A stretch of DNA of 7,835 bases from Betaproteobacteria bacterium (lineage in GTDB: Bacteria; Pseudomonadota; Gammaproteobacteria; Burkholderiales; SG8-39): the NCBI GenBank assembly GCA_016867955.1, contig VGIE01000091.1:1-7835 (forward strand), given 5' to 3'. Numbering within the stretch: the stretch's first letter is position 1; each line of letters begins with the position of its first letter. Below are positions 1 to 6,530 of this stretch, piece by piece. Below the pieces are notes generated by a model, which saw only the letters and a program-made list of their open reading frames with translations, had not been told where the DNA came from and ran no database searches. The position numbers and the translations under genes were made by a program.

Positions 1-46
1 TTCGCGGCGCTGGCAATGCCGTGAGGCCGCTACCGCGCCTCTGCCG

Positions 47-60
47 CGGTCCCTGGACCG
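47..60. repeat. Short dyad just upstream of ppiD
   Basis: CGGTCC and GGACCG face each other across two bases, 24 bases before the ppiD start. As RNA it could form a 5-bp stem with a 4-base loop. A second arm pair (33-37 with 45-49) overlaps it. It could be an operator, a weak hairpin or chance in GC-rich DNA. I cannot identify a -10/-35 pair in bases 1-84, so the ppiD promoter may lie outside the window. Confidence 0.2.
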
Positions 61-84
61 AACGGCGCTCTTGGGGTTCCGTTC

Positions 85-1977
85 ATGTTCGATTTTGTCG
101 CAAGAAACAAGCGGCTCCTGCGGATCGTGCTCATCGTCATTATCGTGCCGCCGTTCGCATTGTGGGGCCTCGACTCCTACACGAAATCGGGAACAGCCGG
201 TGCCGATATCGCGAGCGTCGCCGGCCAGAAGATTTCCGAGCAGGAGTTCGGCAAGGCGCTGAGCGACCAGCAGCAGCGCCTGCGATCCGCTCTCGGCGGC
301 AACATCGATCCCGCAATGTTCGATACGCTGGCGATGCGCAAGGACGTGCTGGACGGCATGATTTCCCAAAGGCTAGTTACCGATGGGGCGGTGCGTTCGC
401 GGCTCAATGTCGGTGATGAGCAGTTGCGCGAGGTGATCTCGTCGATGCAGGCTTTCCAGCAGGACGGCAAGTTTTCGCGCCCGCAGTACGAGGCTGCGCT
501 CCGGGCCGAAGGCTACACCGCGGCGGGATTCGAGAACTCGTTGCGCCGCGATCTGATGACGCAACAGCTCATCGCGGCGATTGGCGATGCCGGTATCGCT
601 TCGAAGGCGGTGGCCGCGCGGCTGGCTGCCTTTCGCGTCCAGCAGCGCGAGGTCGCCGATGCAGTCGTGCAGGCCGCCCAGTTCGCCCCGCAGATCAAAC
701 CCGATGACGCGGCGATCAAGGCCTATTACGCGGCCAATCCGCGGCGGTTCCAGGTTCCCGAGAAGGTGCGTTTTGAGTACGTGGTCCTTAACGCGGGGTC
801 CCTGTCTGTCGAGCCATTGTCAGCCGAAGAACTCAAGACGTTCTACGACCAGAACGCCGCCCGCTGGGGCGAACCCGAGCAGCGTCAGGCCAGCCATATC
901 CTGCTGGGCTTCAAGCAAGGGGCAACCGATGCGGACAAGGCGAAGGTGCGCGAGAAGGCGGCGCAACTGCTGGAGCAGTTGAAGAAATCGCCCGGCAGCT
1001 TCGCCGAACTGGCGAAGAAGAATTCGGACGATCCGGGATCGGCCGTCAAGGGCGGCGATCTGGGCTACTTTTCCCGCGGCATGATGGTGAAGCCGTTCGA
1101 GGATGCTGCCTTTTCGTTGAAGCAGGGGGAAACGAGCGGGCTGGTGGAGTCGGAGTTCGGGGTGCATATCATCCGCCTGACGGGACTCAAGGCGGGCAAG
1201 GCGAAGACGCTGGAGCAGGTGCGGCCGGAGATCGAGCGCGAAATCCATAATCAGAAGGCCGGGCGCAAGTTCGCGGAGTCGGCCGAGACGTTCAGCAATC
1301 TGGTGTATGAGCAGGCGGACTCGCTGAAGCCGGCGGCCGAGCGATTCAAGCTGAAGATACAGGAAGCGGGCTGGACGACGCGTGATGCGTTCCCGGTGCC
1401 TCAGCTCAACAATGCGAAGTTGCGGGCGGCGCTGTTCAGCGATGATGCAATCAAGAACAAGCGTAATACCGAGGCGATCGAACTGGCGCGCGGGACGCTG
1501 GTGTCGGCACGTGTCATCGAGCATCTGCCTGCGAAACAGACGCCGCTGGAAGAGGTGCGTGCCGAGGTGATCAGGCAGATCGTGGCCAAGGAATCGCTCG
1601 AATTGGCGCGCAAGCAGGGCGCCGAAAAGCTGGCCGCGCTGCAGAAGGGCGGCGCCGCCGATGTCAGGTTTGGCGCGCCCAGGCTGGTCACCCGGGATGC
1701 GCCCGCGGGTATGCCGCCGGATGCGCTGACGCCGGTCTTCAGGGCCGAAACCGCGAAGCTGCCGGCATATGTCGGCGTCAATTTGCCGAATGGCTACGGG
1801 ATCTTTCGCGTCAGCAAGGTTGTTGCGAAGGAAGTTGAGGAGGCTGGACAACGAAGCATACAGACCGAACTGGGCCGGGCCTATGGGTCGCTGGACTTCC
1901 GCGCCTACATCGCCGCGCTGCGGGCGAGCGCGAAGGTCGACATCAACCAGTCGCGACTGGAGAAAAAGGCCAACTAG
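85..1977 (+). CDS. ppiD: PpiD/SurA-type membrane-anchored peptidyl-prolyl cis-trans isomerase
   Basis: A 630-residue protein that fits the usual PpiD length (about 600-650). Residues 1-10 are a short basic cytoplasmic tail, and residues 11-28 form one hydrophobic membrane helix followed by the LDSY element typical of PpiD N-termini. The rest should lie in the periplasm. Residues about 30-260 match the helical SurA-N-like chaperone region. Residues 267-367 are a parvulin (PPIC) domain with ASHIL (269-273), GGDLGYF (323-329), the hydrophobic pocket around M334 and F338, and GVHIIRL (359-365). A helical C-terminal region follows. The family assists folding of outer-membrane and secreted proteins as they leave the Sec translocon. 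The ATG at 85 is the first possible start in frame, with only a weak G-rich ribosome site at 73-76. The facing gene is convergent, so ppiD is probably the last gene of its transcript. Family assignment is firm. Enzymatic activity is inferred from conserved residues. Confidence 0.94.
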   Translation: MFDFVARNKRLLRIVLIVIIVPPFALWGLDSYTKSGTAGADIASVAGQKISEQEFGKALSDQQQRLRSALGGNIDPAMFDTLAMRKDVLDGMISQRLVTDGAVRSRLNVGDEQLREVISSMQAFQQDGKFSRPQYEAALRAEGYTAAGFENSLRRDLMTQQLIAAIGDAGIASKAVAARLAAFRVQQREVADAVVQAAQFAPQIKPDDAAIKAYYAANPRRFQVPEKVRFEYVVLNAGSLSVEPLSAEELKTFYDQNAARWGEPEQRQASHILLGFKQGATDADKAKVREKAAQLLEQLKKSPGSFAELAKKNSDDPGSAVKGGDLGYFSRGMMVKPFEDAAFSLKQGETSGLVESEFGVHIIRLTGLKAGKAKTLEQVRPEIEREIHNQKAGRKFAESAETFSNLVYEQADSLKPAAERFKLKIQEAGWTTRDAFPVPQLNNAKLRAALFSDDAIKNKRNTEAIELARGTLVSARVIEHLPAKQTPLEEVRAEVIRQIVAKESLELARKQGAEKLAALQKGGAADVRFGAPRLVTRDAPAGMPPDALTPVFRAETAKLPAYVGVNLPNGYGIFRVSKVVAKEVEEAGQRSIQTELGRAYGSLDFRAYIAALRASAKVDINQSRLEKKAN

Positions 1978-1979
1978 GA

Positions 1980-1998
1980 CAGGTCTGCATGGGACCTG
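1980..1998 (+). repeat. Small hairpin directly after ppiD stop
   Basis: CAGGTC (1980-1985) pairs perfectly with GACCTG (1993-1998) around a 7-base loop, beginning two bases after the ppiD stop codon. No T-run follows, so it does not qualify as an intrinsic terminator. It might protect the 3' end or mark a Rho-dependent end. The short stem could also be chance. Confidence 0.25.
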
Positions 1999-2115
1999 CG
2001 TCGTGTCGCGAGGCCGCGCAGCCGGACGCGCGGGGGCGATGTGAACCAGTGCCCTGCAACGATGCGCCATCGAAAAGCGCCGGCGGTTTGTGTTCTTTCA
2101 GGATTTCTTCCGGGC

Positions 2116-2179
2116 CCGCACCCGGCACGGCATGCCCTTTTTCATTCCTGGGTGGTTTGCGGGGCAGCCGCGGGTGCGG
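2116..2179. repeat. Long imperfect hairpin between convergent ppiD and fabI
   Basis: The outer arms CCGCACCCG (2116-2124) and CGGGTGCGG (2171-2179) match perfectly over 9 bp. Inside them GGCATGCCC (2129-2137) pairs with GGGCAGCC (2162-2169) with one bulged A at 2132, giving 8 more pairs. The apical loop is about 22-24 bases. It sits between the 3' ends of two convergent genes, where a two-way transcription barrier is expected. Neither side has a downstream T-run; the only run, TTTTT (2138-2142), is in the loop. I therefore call it a structured intergenic element rather than a proven terminator. Confidence 0.4.
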
Positions 2180-2201
2180 CGTTACGGCGCCGAGGGTGGT
2201 C

Positions 2202-3005
2202 TCAGGAGGCCTCGGGCGCGTCCAGCGGCATGCCGCCAACGACGGTGCTGAATCCGGAGTCCACATGCGTGATCTCTCCCGTGATGCCGGCGGCGAGGTC
2301 CGACAGCAGGAAGGCGGCAGCATTGCCAACATCGTCTATGGTGACATTGCGCCGCATCGGGGCGTTTGCCTCGACGTGCTTGAGTATCTTGCTGAATCCT
2401 GCGATGCCGCTGGCCGCGAGCGTCTTGATCGGCCCAGCCGAGATCCCGTTGACGCGGATTCCCTTTGGGCCCAGGCTGTTCGCGAGGTAACGCACTGACG
2501 CCTCGAGGCTGGCCTTGGCAAGCCCCATCATGTTGTAGTTCGGCACCACGCGCTCTGCGCCGAGATAGGTCAGCGTGAGCATGGCGCCGCGGCGCCCCTG
2601 CATCAGGGGCAGGGCAGTCTTGGCGAGGGCTGGAAAACTGTAGCTCGACACGTCGTGAGCAATGCGGAACGCCTCGCGCGACAGGCCGTCCATGAAGTCG
2701 CCAGCAATGGCTTCGCGTGGCGCGAAACCGATGGCGTGGACTAGGCCATCCAGGCTGCTCCAGCCTTCAGCAAGGCTGGTAAACAACGCTGCAATCTCCG
2801 CGTCATTGGCAACGTCGCACGGGTAGACCAGCTTCGAGCCGAAGTCAGCGGACATTTCGGTGACGCGGTCCTTGAAGCGCTGGTTCTGGTATGTGAAAGC
2901 CAGTTCGGCCCCTTCCCGGTGGGCGCAGCGGGCTATGCCGTAGGCAATCGATCGGTTGCTGAGCAGGCCGGTGACGAGGATGCGCTTGCCTGTGAGCAGG
3001 GCCAT
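2202..3005 (-). CDS. fabI: Enoyl-[acyl-carrier-protein] reductase (FabI)
   Basis: A 267-residue short-chain dehydrogenase/reductase of the FabI class (E. coli FabI is 262). It reduces trans-2-enoyl-ACP to acyl-ACP using a nicotinamide cofactor, the last step of each fatty-acid elongation cycle, in the cytoplasm. Residues 1-40 hold the FabI-type dinucleotide-binding start, GKRILVTGLLSNRSIAYGIA. HAIGFAP (90-96) and the HDVSSYSF segment (117-124) are characteristic. The catalytic set is Y147, Y157 and K164 within TYLGAERVVPNYNMMGLAKA, corresponding to E. coli Y146/Y156/K163. SAGPIKTLAASGI (189-201) is the substrate-loop signature. All key residues are present and the gene looks functional; G93 is the glycine whose change gives triclosan resistance in E. 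coli. The start is supported by AAGGAG five bases upstream. It is convergent with ppiD and divergent from the ABC operon, so it is likely transcribed alone. Confidence 0.97.
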   Translation of the reverse strand: MALLTGKRILVTGLLSNRSIAYGIARCAHREGAELAFTYQNQRFKDRVTEMSADFGSKLVYPCDVANDAEIAALFTSLAEGWSSLDGLVHAIGFAPREAIAGDFMDGLSREAFRIAHDVSSYSFPALAKTALPLMQGRRGAMLTLTYLGAERVVPNYNMMGLAKASLEASVRYLANSLGPKGIRVNGISAGPIKTLAASGIAGFSKILKHVEANAPMRRNVTIDDVGNAAAFLLSDLAAGITGEITHVDSGFSTVVGGMPLDAPEAS

Positions 3006-3010
3006 GATGA

Positions 3011-3016
3011 CTCCTT
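3011..3016 (-). promoter_or_regulatory. Ribosome binding site of fabI
   Basis: On the minus strand AAGGAG lies five bases before the fabI ATG, close to the ideal Shine-Dalgarno sequence, and it fixes the start codon. The site lies in a small dyad (ACTCC and GGAGT arms at 3010-3021), so a short local fold could partly cover it. Confidence 0.85.
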
Positions 3017-3031
3017 GGAGTGCCTGATAAT

Positions 3032-3065
3032 GCGAGGGGCCCGCTTTTGCAACTGCGCCCCTCGC
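3032..3065 (-). repeat. 9-bp inverted repeat in the fabI leader
   Basis: GCGAGGGGC (3032-3040) and GCCCCTCGC (3057-3065) are perfect inverted copies separated by 16 bases. In the fabI transcript predicted from the -10 box this forms a GC-rich hairpin ending 15 bases before the Shine-Dalgarno sequence. No T-run follows, so it is not an intrinsic terminator. It could affect mRNA stability or translation, or serve as a protein-binding operator. The pairing is directly seen; the role is inference. Confidence 0.5.
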
Positions 3066-3070
3066 GTTTC

Positions 3071-3114
3071 CCTAAGTCGGGGCGCCTGGCGGCAATCTGT
3101 TAGGCGCCATTAGG
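3071..3114 (-). repeat. Second, imperfect inverted repeat in the fabI leader
   Basis: CCTAA (3071-3075) pairs with TTAGG (3110-3114), and GGCGCC (3081-3086) pairs with GGCGCC (3103-3108), with an uneven internal loop of 5 and 1 bases and a 16-base apical loop. It lies just downstream of the predicted fabI transcription start. GGCGCC is itself palindromic, so chance matches are easy in this composition and the structure is tentative. Confidence 0.3.
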
Positions 3115-3127
3115 ATTGTGCCGCCGG

Positions 3128-3133
3128 ATTATA
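3128..3133 (-). promoter_or_regulatory. Predicted -10 box of the fabI promoter
   Basis: The minus strand carries a perfect TATAAT about 122 bases before the fabI start, in an AT-rich patch that stands out from the GC-rich surroundings. The predicted transcript would start near 3121 and have a leader of roughly 115 bases. No good -35 match is found at 16-18 bases spacing (best about 2 of 6), and the TG element before the box is one base off the extended -10 pattern. An activator may be needed. Confidence 0.5.
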
Positions 3134-3201
3134 TCCAGCTTGCACGTTTATGCGGTCGCCCAGTAGTGGCTGACGGGTGGCGCCGGCGGGCGGTTTTTCG
3201 T

Positions 3202-3207
3202 TACACT
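3202..3207 (+). promoter_or_regulatory. Weak candidate -10 box for the ABC importer operon
   Basis: TACACT matches the -10 consensus at four of six positions and follows a short T-run (3194-3198) in otherwise GC-rich DNA. No recognisable -35 lies at the right distance. A start near 3214 would give a leader of about 60 bases to the TTG at 3275 or about 105 to the ATG at 3320. Confidence 0.2.
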
Positions 3208-3319
3208 GGCGGTCATGGCCATCGGATCCGCGCATGCTGTGCACCTGCCGTTGATCACTCGCAAAGGGTGCTGATTGATTCGGGCTGCACAGGCTGGATC
3301 GACGCCGCGGAAGTCGCGC

Positions 3320-5551
3320 ATGCTGAGCGACGGGGTCCAGCGCCTGGCAAGGCGCGCCGCGGTTGCCGCCCTGCTGCCTGCGCTCCTTGCGTGCGATCGC
3401 GCCTGGAACGACCCCTACCCTGGCGCGGAGCATGGCGCCAACATTCTCTACAGCGCGTTCTCGCAGCGCCCTAGGCACCTGGATCCCGCGAAGGCCTATG
3501 CCTCGGACGAGTACGACTTCATCTCGCAGGTCTATGAACCGCCGCTGCAGTATCACTACCTGAAGCGTCCCTACACGCTGATTCCGGCGACCGCGGCTGA
3601 ACTTCCGAAAGTGCAGTATTTCGACGCGCGCGAGCGACGCCTGCCGGAGGCGGCCGATATGCGCGCCGTGGCCTACAGTGTCTACGAACTGCGCATCCAG
3701 CCCGGGATACGCTACGCGCCGCACCCGGCCTTCGCGCTGGATGCCTCTGGCAAGCCCGCGTATCTGTCCCTGACGCGCGATGACCTTCGCGGCAAGGCGC
3801 GCCTGCTGGATTTTCCGCTGACTGGGACGCGCGAGCTGACGGCGCGTGACTACGTCTATCAGATCAGGCGCCTGGCCCATCCGCGGGTGCATTCTCCGAT
3901 CCTCGGCCACATGGGCGAATACATTGTCGGGCTGAAGGAATACGCAGAGCGCCTGGCGGCGGAGGACAAGCGGCTGAACGCTGGGCGCAAGGCAGGCGAG
4001 ACTGCGGCCTTCCTCGAACTCGACCGGTTCGACATCACGGGCGTTTCCGAGGTGGATCGATATACCTGGCGCATTCGCATCAAGGGCAAGTATCCGCAAT
4101 TCAGCTACTGGCTGGCGATGCCTTTTTTCGCGCCCGTGCCCATCGAGGCCGACCGCTTCTATTCGCAGCCCGGCATGGCCGAGAAGAACATCACGCTGGA
4201 CTGGTTTCCTGTCGGGACCGGCCCGTACATGTTGACGGAGAACGATCCCAATTCGCGCATTGTTCTGTTGCGCAATCCGAATTTCCGCGGCGAGGCTTAC
4301 CCGGCCGAAGGAGAGGCCTCGGACCAGGCCGCGGGCTTGCTGGCCGATGCAGGGCGAAAGGGCCCGTTCATCGACAAGGTGGTTTTCTCGCGGGAAAAGG
4401 AAGGCATTCCCTACTGGAACAAGTTCATGCAGGGCTATTACGACCAGTCCGGCATCTCCAACGACAACTTCGACAATGCCGTGCGGATCTCCAGCACGGG
4501 TGACGCGGGCCTGAGCGAGTCGATGGAGGTGCGCGGCATCGGCCTGAAGACCTCGGTCGCAACGTCCACCTATTACCTTGCGTTCAACTGGCTCGATCCG
4601 GTCGTTGGGGGACAGGGCGATGCAGTGCGGCGGGAGCGGGCGCGAAAGCTGCGTCAGGCGATTTCCCTTGCCGTGGATTTCGACGAATTCATCTCGATAT
4701 TTGCCAATGGCCGCGGCATCCCGGGGCAGGGCCCGATTCCCCCGGGGATCTTCGGCTTCCGGGACGGCCCGTCGGGGATCAATCCCGTGGTCTACCAGCT
4801 CAGGGACGGCAAGCCCCAACGGCGCCCCATTGACGAGGCAAGGAGGCTGCTCGCCGACGCGGGATATCCGGCGGGGCGTGACGCAAGGACGGGCCAGCCG
4901 CTCGTGCTGTACCTGGACACGACGGCACGGGGACCGGGGGACAAGGCGCGGCTGGACTGGTACCGCAAGCAATTCGGGAAGATCAACGTCCAGCTGGACA
5001 TCCGCACCACGGACTGGAATCGCTTCCAGGAGAAGGTGCGCAAGGGCAATACGCAGATGTTCTTTCTGGGCTGGAACGCCGATTATCCGGACCCCGAGAA
5101 TTTCCTGTTCCTGCTCTACGGGCCCAATGCCGCTGCCCGCTTCGACGGCGAGAACAAGTCGAATTTCCAGAATCCCGAATACGACCGTTTGTTCGAGCAG
5201 ATGAAGAACATGGATAACGGGCCCGGCCGGCAGGAGATCATCGACCGCATGGTTGCCGTGCTGCGCGAAGAGGCGCCGTGGGTTTGGGGCTTTCATCCAA
5301 GGGACTACGGCCTGTATCACGCCTGGCTCTCCAACGTGAAGCCGAACCAGATGGCGCGCAACGGGATGAAATTCTACCGGCTCGATGCCGGGTTGCGCGG
5401 GCAGAAGCGCGCGGAGTGGAACCGGCCTCTGGTCTGGCCGTTCGCCGTCGCGCTCCTGCTGCTGCTCCTGTCCCTGCTGCCGGCGATCCGCAGCTGGCGC
5501 GAGCGCGAGCGCAGCGGGGCTGCCCGAGGAATGCCGGCGGCGCTCCCATGA
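3320..5551 (+). CDS. Family-5 ABC solute-binding lipoprotein with C-terminal membrane helix
   Basis: A 743-residue extracytoplasmic binding protein of the SBP_bac_5 (DppA/OppA/YejA) family, expected to capture peptides or similar solutes for the two following permeases. It is long for a family of about 500-600 residues. Residues 1-25 are a lipoprotein signal: basic RR at 11-12, a hydrophobic stretch, and lipobox LLAC with C25 as the lipidated residue. Family signatures are GTGPYML (299-305), the AISLAVDF segment (447-454) and GWNADYPDPENF (584-595). Residues 703-723 form a strongly hydrophobic helix followed by an Arg-rich tail, which predicts a C-terminal membrane anchor with the tail in the cytoplasm. 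I prefer the ATG at 3320 because it gives a compact signal peptide and has GGAAG six bases upstream. A TTG at 3275 with AAGGG six bases upstream would add 15 residues. The stop overlaps the next start (ATGA). The substrate cannot be read from the sequence. Confidence 0.9.
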   Translation: MLSDGVQRLARRAAVAALLPALLACDRAWNDPYPGAEHGANILYSAFSQRPRHLDPAKAYASDEYDFISQVYEPPLQYHYLKRPYTLIPATAAELPKVQYFDARERRLPEAADMRAVAYSVYELRIQPGIRYAPHPAFALDASGKPAYLSLTRDDLRGKARLLDFPLTGTRELTARDYVYQIRRLAHPRVHSPILGHMGEYIVGLKEYAERLAAEDKRLNAGRKAGETAAFLELDRFDITGVSEVDRYTWRIRIKGKYPQFSYWLAMPFFAPVPIEADRFYSQPGMAEKNITLDWFPVGTGPYMLTENDPNSRIVLLRNPNFRGEAYPAEGEASDQAAGLLADAGRKGPFIDKVVFSREKEGIPYWNKFMQGYYDQSGISNDNFDNAVRISSTGDAGLSESMEVRGIGLKTSVATSTYYLAFNWLDPVVGGQGDAVRRERARKLRQAISLAVDFDEFISIFANGRGIPGQGPIPPGIFGFRDGPSGINPVVYQLRDGKPQRRPIDEARRLLADAGYPAGRDARTGQPLVLYLDTTARGPGDKARLDWYRKQFGKINVQLDIRTTDWNRFQEKVRKGNTQMFFLGWNADYPDPENFLFLLYGPNAAARFDGENKSNFQNPEYDRLFEQMKNMDNGPGRQEIIDRMVAVLREEAPWVWGFHPRDYGLYHAWLSNVKPNQMARNGMKFYRLDAGLRGQKRAEWNRPLVWPFAVALLLLLLSLLPAIRSWRERERSGAARGMPAALP

Positions 5552-6525
5552 CCGCCTACATCCTCCGGCGCATCGTCTATGCAGTGCTGATCCTGATCGG
5601 GGTCAATCTCGTCACGTTCTGGCTGTTCTTCAAGGTCAATACCCCGGATGACATGGCACGCATGCAGCTGGGTGCCAAGCGCGTCACCGCAGAGGCGATT
5701 GCGCGCTGGAAGTCCGACCGTGGCTACGACAAGCCGTTGATGTACAACGCCGAGGCCGCCGGCGTGGCCAGATTCACCGACACGCTTTACGTCAGCAAGT
5801 CGCTCGAGATGTTCCGGCTGGAATTCGGACGTGCGGATGACGGGCGCGACATCGCGTTCGAGATTCGTTCCCGCATGTGGCCGAGCCTGACCCTGGCGCT
5901 CCCAGTGTTCCTGCTCAGCCTGGCGGTCTACATCTCGTTTGCCCTGCTGATGGCTTTCTTCCGCGCCACCTACCTGGATTTCTGGGGCGTTGCGCTGTGC
6001 GTGGCGATGATGTCGGTGTCCACGCTGTTTTACATCATTGGCGGGCAGTATCTGGTGGCCAAGATCTGGAGCCTGGTGCCGATATCCGGGTACGCCGTAG
6101 GAGTCGATGCCGCGCGATTCCTGATCCTGCCTATCGCGGTCGGCGTGATCGGGGGCATCGGTTCCGGCGCGCGCTGGTATCGCACGATCTTCCTCGAGGA
6201 GGTGGGCAAGGACTATGTGCGCACCGCGCGCGCCAAGGGGCTGGGCGAAGTCGTCGTGTTCTACGGGCACATCCTGCGCAATGCGCTGATCCCCATCCTG
6301 ACGGGGTCGGTGGTTGCGATTCCGCTGCTGTTCATGGGCAGCCTGTTGACCGAATCCTTTTTCGGCATTCCGGGACTGGGCAGCTACACCATCGAGGCGA
6401 TACAGGCGCAGGACTTCGGGGTCGTTCGCGCCATGGTATTCATCGGTTCCGTGCTCTACATCGTCGGCCTGCTGCTTACCGACATCTCATACACCCTGGT
6501 CGACCCGCGGGTCAGGTTCGAGTAG
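5548..6525 (+). CDS. DppB-type ABC importer permease
   Basis: A 325-residue inner-membrane permease of the DppB/OppB/YejB class, a normal length for the family. It begins with the typical AYILRRIVYAVLILIGV helix, has a periplasmic loop at about 32-110 containing the DKPL element (61-64), and then about five further membrane helices (roughly 111-135, 142-165, 190-208, 248-270 and 293-313). The cytoplasmic EAA loop that contacts the ATPase is very well conserved at about 217-251 (YVRTARAKGLGEV, then RNALIPIL). It ends with the family's VDPRVRF tail. The start ATG overlaps the binding-protein stop by four bases, with no good Shine-Dalgarno close by (GAGGA lies about 18 bases upstream), so translation is probably coupled. 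It should pair with the downstream permease to form the translocation channel. Confidence 0.93.
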   Translation: MTAYILRRIVYAVLILIGVNLVTFWLFFKVNTPDDMARMQLGAKRVTAEAIARWKSDRGYDKPLMYNAEAAGVARFTDTLYVSKSLEMFRLEFGRADDGRDIAFEIRSRMWPSLTLALPVFLLSLAVYISFALLMAFFRATYLDFWGVALCVAMMSVSTLFYIIGGQYLVAKIWSLVPISGYAVGVDAARFLILPIAVGVIGGIGSGARWYRTIFLEEVGKDYVRTARAKGLGEVVVFYGHILRNALIPILTGSVVAIPLLFMGSLLTESFFGIPGLGSYTIEAIQAQDFGVVRAMVFIGSVLYIVGLLLTDISYTLVDPRVRFE

Positions 6526-6530
6526 CACGC

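Larger units (their letters stand above)
3006..3319. other. Divergent intergenic control region (fabI / ABC importer)
   Basis: This 314-base stretch has no convincing gene. Its left part holds the fabI Shine-Dalgarno sequence, two leader inverted repeats and a consensus -10 box on the minus strand. Its right part should hold the importer-operon promoter, of which I see only a weak candidate. It shrinks to 269 bases if the binding protein starts at the TTG at 3275. No riboswitch or known small RNA was recognised. Confidence 0.6.

Noticed and set aside
1..24. Possible tail of an upstream coding sequence ending in TGA at 22-24
   Set aside because: Only seven codons are visible and they match no family I know; it does not look like the end of HU, which often precedes ppiD.
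1..84. Possible tRNA gene upstream of ppiD
   Set aside because: No T-loop consensus (GGTTCGA-type) or CCA end is present, and the dyads do not form a cloverleaf.
820..2070. A 416-codon minus-strand frame opposite ppiD
   Set aside because: Low-complexity Arg/Leu/Gln-rich product without motifs; the PpiD frame explains the region completely.
2112..2142. GGGC...GCCC followed by TTTTT as an intrinsic terminator of ppiD
   Set aside because: Only four base pairs with an 18-base loop precede the T-run, too weak for a terminator; the nested long hairpin is a better description of the region.
3110..5320. A 736-codon open frame on the minus strand opposite the binding-protein gene
   Set aside because: Its translation has no recognisable domain and shows the Arg/Pro/His-rich composition of a GC-driven shadow frame, while the plus-strand protein has clear family motifs throughout.
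5374..6270. A 298-codon minus-strand frame across the first permease
   Set aside because: Composition typical of an antisense shadow (His/Arg/Gln-rich) and no domain recognised.
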